Shown here: positions 6,677-13,178 of the stretch, one piece after another | How the letters are laid out: each line of letters opens with the position of its first letter | Numbering within the stretch: position 1 is the first letter of the stretch | From: UBA7398 sp947491605 | GTDB lineage: Bacteria; Actinomycetota; Actinomycetes; Nanopelagicales; Nanopelagicaceae | Direction: 5' to 3' | Length of the DNA: 14,219 bases | Assembly: GCA_947491605.1 (NCBI GenBank) | Contig: CANLJW010000023.1 | Location: forward strand, 1-14,219 | The notes under the pieces: model-generated | What the model was told of the DNA's origin: nothing | Database searches by the model: none | The model's input: only the letters and a program-made list of their open reading frames with translations | Made by a program: the position numbers and the translations under genes

Positions 6677-6754
6677 ATGTCCGCACTGACTATCGGTGTC
6701 GATGTTGGCGGCACGAAAGTGATTGGCGGAGTGACAGATTTAGCTAGAAACTAA
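6677..6754 (+). pseudogene. N-terminal remnant of a ROK-family sugar kinase (glucokinase)
   Basis: A 25-codon frame (ATG 6677, TAA 6752-6754) begins MSALTIGVDVGGTKVIGGV, which matches the start of ROK kinases: the first beta strand plus the phosphate-binding DxGGTK motif. Homology ends about codon 19-20 and the frame stops four codons later. A normal ROK glucokinase has about 310-320 residues. Directly after it comes the 3' end of the opposite-strand Gfo/Idh/MocA gene, which overlaps the last four bases. In other actinobacteria a ROK glucokinase follows an SRPBCC gene in this neighbourhood (from memory, Streptomyces glkA), so I read this as a deletion or replacement scar. The leftover start could still be translated by coupling to the SRPBCC stop, but 25 residues cannot phosphorylate sugar. 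A small functional peptide is not excluded. Confidence 0.7.
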
Positions 6755-7734
6755 ACTTCAAAAGGATATTTAAGCCCAATTTGATTTTTAATAGTTGTTA
6801 CCGACTTCATGATTTCATAAGTTTCATTGAGAGTGAGAAGTGGCGACTCAGTTAATCCAGCATTTACGCACCTTGCAAATTCAACTGCCTGCTCTCGATG
6901 ACCTACGCCAATGTAATTGCGCGGATATTCAGTTGTTTCACCTTTTCTAATCACTGTTCTCATCGAAGTGGGAGCGTAAAAAGTTCGGTCAATTTCTAAC
7001 CAACCCAAAGTGCCAGATACCAATGCACGGCATGGGGTAGCTGCAAAGAGCGAAGAATTAATGATCGCTTGCGCGCCATTTGCATAATTAAATATGGCGG
7101 ATGTTTGCCCGTCTACTCCAGTAAATGCCGGCAATGATGACGAGATTATCTCTTCTGGAACCCCGAGAACTAAATGCGCAAAAGAGATCGGATAGATTGC
7201 CAGATCTAAAAGAGCGCCTCCTGCCAAATTTGAATTAAATAATCTAAATTCTGGATCTTCGGAAAACCATTGGCCGTGATCTGCTGAAACTGTTCTAATT
7301 TCTCCCAATATTCCAGAACCCAATATGTCTCGTACTTTAGAAATGTGCGGAAGAAACCGAGTCCACATTGCTTCCATCAACATCAAATTCATTTTCCTTG
7401 CCAATGAAATCATTTCACCCGCCTGATTGGATGTGATCGCGAAAGGCTTCTCGCAGAGAACTGGCTTTCCAGCATTTAGCGCCATGATCGTGTTAGCGAA
7501 ATGGAGTTGGTGGGGAGTAGCGATATATACGGCATCGATATCTGGATCATTAACTAATTCTTCGTAAGATCCATAAGCTTTTGCGCCAAATTCATTTCCA
7601 AAATTAGTTGCATTTTCAATATTGCGCGAACCAACTGCATGTACTACTTGATCGCTCAAATATTTTAAATCAGTAGCGAAAGTTCGAGCTATTCCTCCGG
7701 TGCTAATTACGCCCCATCTAAAAGGTTTATTCAC
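6751..7734 (-). CDS. Gfo/Idh/MocA-family NAD(P)-dependent oxidoreductase
   Basis: 327 residues, full length for the family. The N-terminal Rossmann domain has FRWGVISTGGIARTFA (5-20; the dinucleotide loop reads TGGIA), then YIATPHQLHF, and the signature EKP (E95-K96-P97), whose lysine is the usual catalytic residue. The C-terminal alpha/beta domain contains AGGALLDLAIYPI, and the protein ends GLKYPFEV, like members of the dihydrodiol dehydrogenase group ('W.tGl.YPfE'). Substrates are typically sugars, inositols or cyclic diols; which one cannot be told. GTG start (7734) overlaps the hydrolase TGA by four bases (GTGA), implying coupled translation. The stop sits on the ROK remnant, and the gene occupies the place of the lost kinase, so it may be a replacement arrival. 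Base use looks like its neighbours. Confidence 0.88.
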   Translation of the reverse strand: MNKPFRWGVISTGGIARTFATDLKYLSDQVVHAVGSRNIENATNFGNEFGAKAYGSYEELVNDPDIDAVYIATPHQLHFANTIMALNAGKPVLCEKPFAITSNQAGEMISLARKMNLMLMEAMWTRFLPHISKVRDILGSGILGEIRTVSADHGQWFSEDPEFRLFNSNLAGGALLDLAIYPISFAHLVLGVPEEIISSSLPAFTGVDGQTSAIFNYANGAQAIINSSLFAATPCRALVSGTLGWLEIDRTFYAPTSMRTVIRKGETTEYPRNYIGVGHREQAVEFARCVNAGLTESPLLTLNETYEIMKSVTTIKNQIGLKYPFEV

Positions 7735-8900
7735 AGAATTGCGCCATCATCACTTTCGTCGATTTCACGATGTTCCATTTGGCTAAATAACCCTACAGCA
7801 CCGCCAACTACGGCTAAAACCCCAGGCCATGTACCTAAGCCAAACGGATCAAAATCTGTAATCAGATAACTAATTAGATAAATCGGTCCGGCAATTAACG
7901 CGGCTATTGCGATTCGCTGGTTTTTCTTAAATTTTGGTAAACGAGTTGGAGTTGCATAAAGTTGGCGCTCGACATGCGATTCTGTTTTTTCGGAGCTATC
8001 TAACTCATCTAGATATGTTGTGGGGGCAGATTCGTCGAGAGATAACCCAGAAACGATGGCATCAAATTCAGCATCAATCAACTCGCGCTCATCTTCATCG
8101 CCGTATTCATCACCGTCTTCATCACCATATTCATAGCTGCCACGGGCCAGTTCGCCCGTTAATACATCAAGAATGAATTGGTTTGATTCTTCGTTTAATA
8201 CTTCAGATTCATAGTCAAGTGAAACATTGTGAAATGATTTCTCAAAAATAATTTCACGGATATCGACCGACATTACATTATCAATTATGGTATCTGAATT
8301 TTCGGGATCGACCACATGATCATTAATGGAGTAACCAATCATTAGCGGCAAATCAATTAAATAAAGGTCTCGTTCCGCGATCCGCCAAAATTTTCTAGCA
8401 GAGTAAAGCGCGTGCATTGCTGTTGTTCTATAACTATGTACCGGTGGATTTGGTTTAGCTATATCTGACGGCCCGGATTTTATAGATGGTCTAAGAAAGC
8501 GCATTATTGGTAATAACTTCATAAATAATCGGCGGTCATGGATTATCGGATTCAATAAAATTAATCCTTCAATCTCAGCGCTACGAATCTGGGCGAGCCT
8601 AAGTGCGAGCGCACCGCCATTCGAAAAACCTGCCACAAAAACTCGATCACTTTTACTACGAAGTTCTACGAAACTTTTTTCTACTTCGCTAAACCAATCT
8701 GCGGCAGTTGTTAAATTTAAATCTTCCCAATTTGTGCCATGCCCTGGAAGTCGTGGCACTGAAACGGTGTATCCCGATTGGTGAAAAGATTCCGCCCATG
8801 GCCGCACCGAAACCGGTGATCCGCCAAAGCCATGAATAACTAAAACCCCAATTTTTCCGCCCGAAAGCTCGAATCCGGCTGAGTTTGGGATATCGCTCAC
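7731..8900 (-). CDS. Alpha/beta hydrolase fused to acidic linker and two-helix membrane tail
   Basis: 389 residues. Residues ~15-245 form an alpha/beta hydrolase like carboxylesterases/monoacylglycerol lipases: oxyanion HGFGGS (23-28), nucleophile elbow GFSNGG with S93, acid D194 (INDHVV; D198 also possible), and H224 in SFHNVSLD. About 255-312 is a highly acidic linker with two copies of an eight-residue repeat (YGDEDGDE, YGDEDERE). Then comes a basic patch (RLPKFKKNQR) and two predicted membrane helices (~331-347 and 357-373) before an acidic end. Typical members have about 250-280 residues, so the tail is extra; in relatives a small membrane protein may be a separate gene. The active domain would be tethered at the membrane, and substrates are presumably lipid esters. 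GTG start 8900; upstream CACCAT at six bases is a weak -10 match. Overlaps the oxidoreductase start by GTGA. Confidence 0.85.
   Translation of the reverse strand: MSDIPNSAGFELSGGKIGVLVIHGFGGSPVSVRPWAESFHQSGYTVSVPRLPGHGTNWEDLNLTTAADWFSEVEKSFVELRSKSDRVFVAGFSNGGALALRLAQIRSAEIEGLILLNPIIHDRRLFMKLLPIMRFLRPSIKSGPSDIAKPNPPVHSYRTTAMHALYSARKFWRIAERDLYLIDLPLMIGYSINDHVVDPENSDTIIDNVMSVDIREIIFEKSFHNVSLDYESEVLNEESNQFILDVLTGELARGSYEYGDEDGDEYGDEDERELIDAEFDAIVSGLSLDESAPTTYLDELDSSEKTESHVERQLYATPTRLPKFKKNQRIAIAALIAGPIYLISYLITDFDPFGLGTWPGVLAVVGGAVGLFSQMEHREIDESDDGAIL
8082..8129 (-). repeat. Two 24-base tandem units coding the acidic linker repeat
   Basis: Read on the minus strand, 8129-8106 codes YGDEDGDE and 8105-8082 codes YGDEDERE. 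The units are imperfect at DNA level, and the flanking codons also repeat the GAT-GAA theme. Such a run is prone to length change by slippage, so the linker length may differ between strains. Confidence 0.65.
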
Positions 8901-8934
8901 GCTCAGATGGTGTCATATCACTATGGATTAGCCC

Positions 8935-8940
8935 TAAATT
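8935..8940 (+). promoter_or_regulatory. Possible -10 element of the acyltransferase gene
   Basis: TAAATT fits TANNNT and lies eight bases before ATG 8949. No Shine-Dalgarno is visible in between. Transcription would start one or two bases before, or at, the start codon. Weaker than the six-base cases elsewhere in the window. Confidence 0.3.
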
Positions 8941-8948
8941 AAGACCCT

Positions 8949-9698
8949 ATGGCGATGCGAAAGAAGCACAGCTTCCGAAAGAAGCTTGAAGTAGTGCAAG
9001 GTGAAAATGTGGCCTATGCACTTTTGAAAGCATTTCTCTCGCCAATCCTGATGGGATTGTTTAGACCTAAAGTTAAAGGTTTAAGAAATGTTCCCCATGT
9101 TGGGCCTTTGATTATCGCCTCAAATCATCTTTCTTTTAGTGATTCGATATTCATGCCATTAGTAGTGCCGCGCAAAGTTACTTTTTTAGCCAAAAGCGAG
9201 TACTTCACTTCACCTGGCCTAAAAGGTTTTATTAAGAAAATTACTTTCATCGCGCTAGGACAAGTTCCAGTTGATCGTTCTGGTGGCCGCGCGAGCGAAG
9301 CCGCAATTATTACCGGTCTAAGAGTATTAGAGCGTGGCGATTGCATTGGAATTTATCCAGAAGGAACACGTTCGCCCGATGGCCGTCTCTATAAAGGCAG
9401 AACTGGAATTGCGCGGTTAGCTATTGAATCTGGCGCGCCAGTCATACCAGTTGCGATGTTCAATACTGCCGAGATCCAACCTACCGGCCAAGTAGTGCCG
9501 AAAGTTCGTCGAGTGGAGATGATTTTTGGAGAACCGCTCTACTTTGAAAATTATGGTGATTCAACGGACCAAAAAGTGTTGCGTGAAGTAACCGATCGAA
9601 TTATGAATACGATTCAAGCACTTTCCGGACAAGAGTATGCAGATATTTATGCATCTAAGCGTAAGACTGAGATGAGTGACGAAGTAGAAGAGGATTAA
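8949..9698 (+). CDS. plsC: 1-acyl-sn-glycerol-3-phosphate acyltransferase (PlsC-like)
   Basis: 249 residues. It transfers an acyl chain to lysophosphatidic acid (or a related acceptor) at the cytoplasmic membrane face to build phospholipids. The catalytic HX4D motif is H60-D65 in ASNHLSFSD; the acceptor-binding motif is YPEGTRSPDGRLYKGRTG (EGTR at 139-142); the PVIPVAM block follows (165-171). A hydrophobic stretch near 22-40 (AYALLKAFLSPILMGLF) may anchor the protein. The C-terminus is charged and likely disordered. The ATG at 8949 is followed by a second Met at codon 3; there is no ribosome site, fitting a leaderless mRNA. Position beside the hydrolase and fadD-like genes resembles M. tuberculosis Rv2182c. 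Stop TAA is one base from the stop of the convergent nuclease gene. Several paralogues exist in actinobacteria, so the symbol marks the family only. Confidence 0.9.
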   Translation: MAMRKKHSFRKKLEVVQGENVAYALLKAFLSPILMGLFRPKVKGLRNVPHVGPLIIASNHLSFSDSIFMPLVVPRKVTFLAKSEYFTSPGLKGFIKKITFIALGQVPVDRSGGRASEAAIITGLRVLERGDCIGIYPEGTRSPDGRLYKGRTGIARLAIESGAPVIPVAMFNTAEIQPTGQVVPKVRRVEMIFGEPLYFENYGDSTDQKVLREVTDRIMNTIQALSGQEYADIYASKRKTEMSDEVEED

Positions 9699-9699
9699 A

Positions 9700-10401
9700 T
9701 TATTCGCCGCCGAAAATTTCGCGGCGTCGGGAGATGTAACGGCATTGTTCGCAACCAGAATCTCGTTCCGGAGTTGGACCAGAAATAACCGTAATAAATT
9801 CAGTTAAGCGACGTTCTAATGATTTTGAGTTGCGTTCAATCGGACGCCAAGAACTCTTCAGTTTCAGTGAGTACCCAGTTGATAAATCTCCCATAGGGGA
9901 GATGGGTGACCAAACAAGTAATCCAAGTACCGAAACTTTTTTCGCTGGACCCGATGCGGGATTCTCGAGTGAGTATGCATATGCCTCAAGTTGTGGCGAA
10001 TAGAAATCGCTTTTGTCGCTATCGCGTCCTTGAAATTTGCAATCGATAACGCCCCAAGTCCCATCATCAAACTCCATGAGCAAGTCATATTTTCCGCGCA
10101 CTGCATAAGGCGAAGCAGAGCCATTTACAACGATCGGCGTTGATTTCACCCAACCACCACGGCTATGAACTTTTCCGCTTGGTAATTCAGGAGTTACGAG
10201 AGCGGAAGTAACCGCATCAAAGTGGGCTTCTTGCATTGCGGAGAGTTCGCCAACAAGTGGCATGAAGAGTGGCGCTTTAACGCCGTGGTTGTAATTGAGC
10301 CAGAGGCAACGGTGACAACCATCCCAAGAGAAAGTTAAATCGCTAGGGCTAATGAATTCGCGTGCTTTACTTGCCGGTTTATCAAATGATGTAGTTGCCA
10401 T
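9700..10401 (-). CDS. Cas4/RecB-like PD-(D/E)XK nuclease with four-cysteine cluster
   Basis: 233 residues. The nuclease core is clear: GKYDLLM (D106), then GVIDCKFQ (D120-x-K122), then the RecB-type QLEAYAY motif (Q137, Y141). Two cysteine pairs bracket the core: C29/C32 near the N-terminus (GCHRCLWL) and C217/C220 near the end (GCEQCRY). In Cas4 and AddB this CxxC...CxxC arrangement holds a 4Fe-4S cluster that staples the domain (known biochemistry), though in those proteins the first cysteine stands alone and three follow, so the pattern here is 2+2. No cas genes or helicase are nearby, so a CRISPR role is unlikely; a solitary DNA-end-processing or repair exonuclease is the better guess. 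ATG start 10401. Related to PDDEXK_1 proteins; substrate unknown. Confidence 0.8.
   Translation of the reverse strand: MATTSFDKPASKAREFISPSDLTFSWDGCHRCLWLNYNHGVKAPLFMPLVGELSAMQEAHFDAVTSALVTPELPSGKVHSRGGWVKSTPIVVNGSASPYAVRGKYDLLMEFDDGTWGVIDCKFQGRDSDKSDFYSPQLEAYAYSLENPASGPAKKVSVLGLLVWSPISPMGDLSTGYSLKLKSSWRPIERNSKSLERRLTEFITVISGPTPERDSGCEQCRYISRRREIFGGE
9705..9726. repeat. Inverted repeat between two convergent genes
   Basis: CGCCGC (9705-9710) pairs with GCGGCG (9721-9726); inside, GAAA/TTTC can extend the stem with one bulged base. It overlaps the last codons of the nuclease gene, six bases after the acyltransferase stop. It might slow transcription from the plus strand, but there is no T-run, so it is not a standard intrinsic terminator. 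Confidence 0.35.
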
Positions 10402-10463
10402 GGCGTTATTCTGCCGTTAGCCACTGACATATTGCGAGCTCGCCACGCAGCTGAGAATTAGGC

Positions 10464-11105
10464 TTAGAACGCAGTTGAAATTGTAAATAATCCGAGAGCA
10501 ATCATTACAAACCCCCCGAATTTTCGCATTTTAACTAATCGTGCTGGTTTAGTTGAAAGTGATTCTCGAATCGTTCCGGCAATCAGACCCCAAGTGCTAT
10601 CTGAGAAAAATGCCAAGATCGCAAAAGTTGCGCCCATCAAAACTATCTGCGACGTGATGGAATCACTGTCGTGATCGACAAAGCCCGGCAAAATCGCTGC
10701 AAAAAATACTAATCCTTTTGGATTTAATGCTCCTACAAAAAAGCCGTCTCGAATTGATTTTAGGATGGTTGGCTTTCCTTCATTCACATTGAGTATATCT
10801 TCAGCATGGACAATGCTCTTTCTGATTGCATCAATACCGAGGTAAATCAGATAACCACCACCAGCAATTTGTACAAATAGAAAAGCCTCATCAGAGCGTT
10901 GCAATACTGGACCAAGTCCGAATGCAACAACCAGAGAGAGCATAAACATTCCAAGTGCATTACCAAGAACTGTTGCAACTGCGGCGGCTCGACCCCAAGA
11001 TATTGCGCGGGCGATGGTGAAGAGAACACTTGGTCCGGGAGCTAACATGATAATAATTGCGGCAACTAAATACTCACCAAATCTAGTTGGAACTTCAAAA
11101 ACCAT
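10464..11105 (-). CDS. LysE/RhtB-family amino acid exporter
   Basis: 213 residues, usual family length, with about six hydrophobic helices. The N-terminal signature is clear: MLAPGPSVLFTIARAISWGRAAAVATVLGNALG (cf. 'PGP......a...G...g......G' of RhtB/LysE). Later blocks include GGYLIYLGIDAIRK and the second conserved region GFFVGALNPKGLVFFAAILPGFV. Family members export lysine, threonine, homoserine lactones or similar compounds through the inner membrane; the substrate here is not predictable. ATG 11105 sits six bases after TAGACT, so the mRNA is probably leaderless, and the strong terminator at 11136-11169 separates it from the permease gene upstream. It is 62 bases from the nuclease start, which may be cotranscribed. 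Confidence 0.9.
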   Translation of the reverse strand: MVFEVPTRFGEYLVAAIIIMLAPGPSVLFTIARAISWGRAAAVATVLGNALGMFMLSLVVAFGLGPVLQRSDEAFLFVQIAGGGYLIYLGIDAIRKSIVHAEDILNVNEGKPTILKSIRDGFFVGALNPKGLVFFAAILPGFVDHDSDSITSQIVLMGATFAILAFFSDSTWGLIAGTIRESLSTKPARLVKMRKFGGFVMIALGLFTISTAF

Positions 11106-11111
11106 TGTTGG

Positions 11112-11117
11112 AGTCTA
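11112..11117 (-). promoter_or_regulatory. Predicted -10 element of the leaderless LysE-type gene
   Basis: TAGACT on the minus strand, six bases (CCAACA) before ATG 11105, with no ribosome binding site between. Same spacing as the elements at 826 and 6192. Confidence 0.45.
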
Positions 11118-11135
11118 GAACACTTATTAAAATTA

Positions 11136-11169
11136 AAAAACGCACAGAGCCGAAGCCCTGTGCGTTTTT
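11136..11169 (-). terminator. Strong intrinsic terminator after the uracil permease gene
   Basis: A perfect 12-base-pair stem: 11136-11147 (AAAAACGCACAG) with 11158-11169, loop of ten bases. The A-run and T-run flank a GC-rich CGCACAG core, so on the minus strand the hairpin ends in a U-tract just after the permease stop (11182). It is symmetrical and could also stop plus-strand transcription, but no plus-strand gene ends here. Confidence 0.9.
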
Positions 11170-11181
11170 GTAACGCTTTAA

Positions 11182-12444
11182 CTAGTGATTGGTACCGCGA
11201 GATTTTGCAATGGTGCTAAGTACTCGATATCCAACAACTGCAACCAAAGTTGCGTTAATGATGCCGTTGAATGCGAAGTTACCGCTAGTCCATGACATAT
11301 CTGAAATACCGATGATGAGCGCTGAAGCTGCGATGATTAAGTTTGTTGGATCGCTGAAATTAACACGTCCTTCAATCCAAATCCGAGCACCAAGCACACC
11401 GATCATTCCGAATAGCCCAACGCCAACGCCACCAAGTGCTCCAACTGGAGTTGCACTTAGAACTGCGCCGAATTTAGGACAGATCGAAAGCACGATTGCG
11501 CCTAGGCCAGCAATCCAATAAGCGGCTGTTGAATAAACCCGGGTTGCAGCCATTACGCCAATGTTTTCTGCGTAAGTAGTTGTTCCAGATCCGCCACCAG
11601 CACCTGCGAGAGTTGTTGCAAGACCATCAGCAAAGAGGGCGTTACCCATTTGATCGTCAAGGTTCTTGCCGGTCATTGCTGAAACAGCTTTAACGTGTCC
11701 AACGTTCTCGGCAATAAGTACAAGTACTACTGGCAAGAAGAGCACGATTGCGCTCATATTAAATGTTGGAGTCGTGAATGAAGGCATTGCAACCCACTTC
11801 GCAGCGGAGATGCCATCTGTATTTACATCGCCCATTAACATCGCAACTACATAACCGACTACAAGTCCAGCGAAGATTGCGATTCGGCCTAAGAAGCCGC
11901 GGGAGAAGGCTGAGATGAGTGCGATTGATGCGAGCGTAATTGCGCCAACTACTGGACCTGCAGCAAAATTATTCTTTGCAGCGCCAGCAAGGTTCAAGCC
12001 AATAACCATAACAATGGTTCCAGTTACAACTGGTGGCAATAACCAATCAATCCAACCGGTTCCAGAAGAGCGAACAATTAAACCAACGACAGCAAGAATT
12101 ACTCCGGTTGCAACCACGCCGCCAAGAGCGGTGGCCATGTCATCGCTCTTAACCGATGCCGCAATTGGCGCTAAGAATGCAAATGAGGAGCCAAGGTAAC
12201 TTGGAAGTTTATTTTGGGTGATGATTAAAAATAGAAGAGTTCCGATACCTGAGAAAAATAGGGTTGTGGTTGGTGGTAGACCCGTAATGATTGGGACGAG
12301 AAAGGTTGCGCCAAACATTGCTGCGATGTGCTGTAAGCCAACGCCGATGGTGCGCGGCCAGCTCAATCGCTCATCTGTAGATACGACCTCACCTGAAGCG
12401 ATCGTCTTACCGGTTCCGTGGATTTTCCATGAGAGAAGACTCAT
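11182..12444 (-). CDS. uraA: Uracil/xanthine permease, NCS2 family (UraA-like)
   Basis: 420 residues, many hydrophobic helices (the family has 14). Imports uracil or another nucleobase with protons across the inner membrane. Signatures: GLQHIAAMFGATFLVPIITGLPPTTTLF near the start, then LPSYLGSSFAFLAPI, and the substrate-site region with VLIAENVGHVKAV and ADGLATTLAGAGGGSGTTTYAENIGVMAATRVYST. The Glu in VLIAENVGH and the GTTTYAENIG block are the usual proton/substrate-coupling positions, fitting the uracil branch; xanthine or others are not excluded. ATG 12444 has a good ribosome site (AGGGG, 12457-12453, eight-base spacer), unlike several leaderless neighbours. A hairpin sits directly upstream of that site. 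Single-gene transcript ending at the terminator 11136-11169; divergent from padR. Confidence 0.93.
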   Translation of the reverse strand: MSLLSWKIHGTGKTIASGEVVSTDERLSWPRTIGVGLQHIAAMFGATFLVPIITGLPPTTTLFFSGIGTLLFLIITQNKLPSYLGSSFAFLAPIAASVKSDDMATALGGVVATGVILAVVGLIVRSSGTGWIDWLLPPVVTGTIVMVIGLNLAGAAKNNFAAGPVVGAITLASIALISAFSRGFLGRIAIFAGLVVGYVVAMLMGDVNTDGISAAKWVAMPSFTTPTFNMSAIVLFLPVVLVLIAENVGHVKAVSAMTGKNLDDQMGNALFADGLATTLAGAGGGSGTTTYAENIGVMAATRVYSTAAYWIAGLGAIVLSICPKFGAVLSATPVGALGGVGVGLFGMIGVLGARIWIEGRVNFSDPTNLIIAASALIIGISDMSWTSGNFAFNGIINATLVAVVGYRVLSTIAKSRGTNH

Positions 12445-12458
12445 GCGATGTACCCCTG

Positions 12459-12488
12459 TCTAGAGCGCCACCGTTGGCAAGCTCTAGA
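12459..12488 (-). promoter_or_regulatory. Hairpin in the 5' leader of uraA
   Basis: TCTAGAGC (12459-12466) and GCTCTAGA (12481-12488) are perfect inverted repeats. Inside, GCCA (12467-12470) pairs with TGGC (12475-12478) around a four-base loop, with two bulged bases (12479-12480). The outer stem ends two bases from the AGGGG ribosome site. It could be an RNA control or stability element, or a protein operator. I do not recognise a known riboswitch or PyrR loop in it. Confidence 0.6.
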
Positions 12489-12493
12489 AACCG

Positions 12494-12499
12494 AGGGTA
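12494..12499 (-). promoter_or_regulatory. Predicted -10 element of uraA
   Basis: TACCCT on the minus strand fits TANNNT. With six bases to the transcription start, the mRNA would begin at about 12487, the first bases of the leader hairpin, giving a leader of about 43 bases. Confidence 0.4.
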
Positions 12500-12596
12500 A
12501 ACCTGTGAATTTGTTACTGGGCCGTAGGCGCGCCAGATTCTGAGAATTCGGTCAGAAGTTGCGCTCGCTCAACCTATCGAGTTAAATACCCATACG

Positions 12597-12615
12597 ATAT
12601 ATCTATTCGATATAT
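12597..12615 (+). promoter_or_regulatory. Likely PadR operator (autoregulatory)
   Basis: ATATATC (12597-12603), five bases, GATATAT (12609-12615) is a perfect inverted repeat; each half also lies in a CGATATAT direct repeat. It sits 20 bases before the padR start, where the promoter should be. PadR proteins usually bind AT-rich dyads in their own promoters, so self-repression, carried on to ino1 by the shared transcript, is the inference. The region 12445-12635 between the two divergent genes holds only this site, the uraA promoter and leader hairpin, and the padR ribosome site. Confidence 0.55.
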
Positions 12616-12625
12616 AAGCTTTGAT

Positions 12626-12631
12626 GGGGGG
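12626..12631 (+). promoter_or_regulatory. Ribosome binding site of padR
   Basis: A run of six G (12626-12631) lies four bases before ATG 12636. It is purine-rich and can pair with the CCUCC end of 16S rRNA, though not a perfect AGGAGG. It supports the ATG chosen. Confidence 0.5.
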
Positions 12632-12635
12632 CTAA

Positions 12636-13178
12636 ATGCGTTCTAGGAGCCAATCCTTGGAGTTCGCTCTTTTGGGTTTTCTTATCCAAGGCCCACTTCA
12701 TGGCTACGAACTTCGGAAACGATTAACTGCAATCTATGGCCCATTCCGAGCGCTCTCGTTTTCAGTGCTCTATCCGCAACTGCGTCGGATGGTCTTGGCC
12801 GGTTTAATTGAAGAGAAATTAGTTACACCAAAGGGGCGATCGCGCCGAGTACGAATTGTTTATCAAGTTACAACTCATGGCGAAAAGAGTTTCAATAAGA
12901 GTAATGCGTTGGCAGGTCCTGAATCTTGGGAAGACGAAGGTTTCGAAGTTCGCTTTGCATTTTTTACTCCAACTCCAACTGCTAATCGATTGCGAATCTT
13001 AGAAGGTCGCTTGCGCAGGCTAAAAGAGAAATCTGAAGTGCTGCACGACGAAATTGAACGCGGCAGTGTGGGCTTTGACAAATATTTAATTGAGTGGCGT
13101 CGCCACACATTGGAATCAGTTGATCGCGAGATTACCTGGCTAGAAGAGATGATCACAACCGAGAGGAAAAGTAAGTGA
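12636..13178 (+). CDS. PadR-family transcriptional regulator
   Basis: 180 residues. The N-terminal winged helix (about 7-85) has the PadR hallmarks: LEFALLGFLIQGPLHGYELRKRL, then FSVLYPQLRRMVLAGLIEEKLV, then the wing with RVRIVYQVTTHGEKSF. The C-terminal part (about 105-176) is a long charged helical region (LRILEGRLRRLKEKSEVLHDEIER ... ITWLEEMI) for dimerisation, as in PadR subfamily 2. The effector is unknown. The gene ends with TGA overlapping the GTG start of ino1 (GTGA), so regulator and inositol synthase are translated together. The same pair occurs in other actinobacteria (M. tuberculosis Rv0047c-Rv0046c), suggesting that PadR governs inositol-1-phosphate production. The AT-rich dyad at 12597-12615 is its probable site. 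Confidence 0.92.
   Translation: MRSRSQSLEFALLGFLIQGPLHGYELRKRLTAIYGPFRALSFSVLYPQLRRMVLAGLIEEKLVTPKGRSRRVRIVYQVTTHGEKSFNKSNALAGPESWEDEGFEVRFAFFTPTPTANRLRILEGRLRRLKEKSEVLHDEIERGSVGFDKYLIEWRRHTLESVDREITWLEEMITTERKSK
13161..13166 (+). promoter_or_regulatory. Ribosome binding site of ino1
   Basis: GAGAGG, inside the last codons of padR, lies eight bases before GTG 13175. It fixes the overlapping GTG as the start of ino1. Confidence 0.55.

Noticed and set aside
9864..10124. Alternative minus-strand frame within the nuclease gene
   Set aside because: It lies inside the well-supported nuclease and shows no motif.
9700..10401. Nuclease as part of a CRISPR-Cas adaptation module
   Set aside because: There is no repeat array, cas1/cas2 or other cas gene in the window, and such nucleases are common outside CRISPR loci.
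10434..10443. Ten-base palindrome GCGAGCTCGC between the LysE and nuclease genes
   Set aside because: Too short, has no loop and no T-run; likely chance, although a binding site cannot be excluded.
11189..12463. Open frames on the plus strand opposite uraA (for example 11189-11521 and 11915-12199)
   Set aside because: They are antisense to a clear permease, rich in Thr/Pro/Ala from mirrored hydrophobic codons, and lack recognisable domains.
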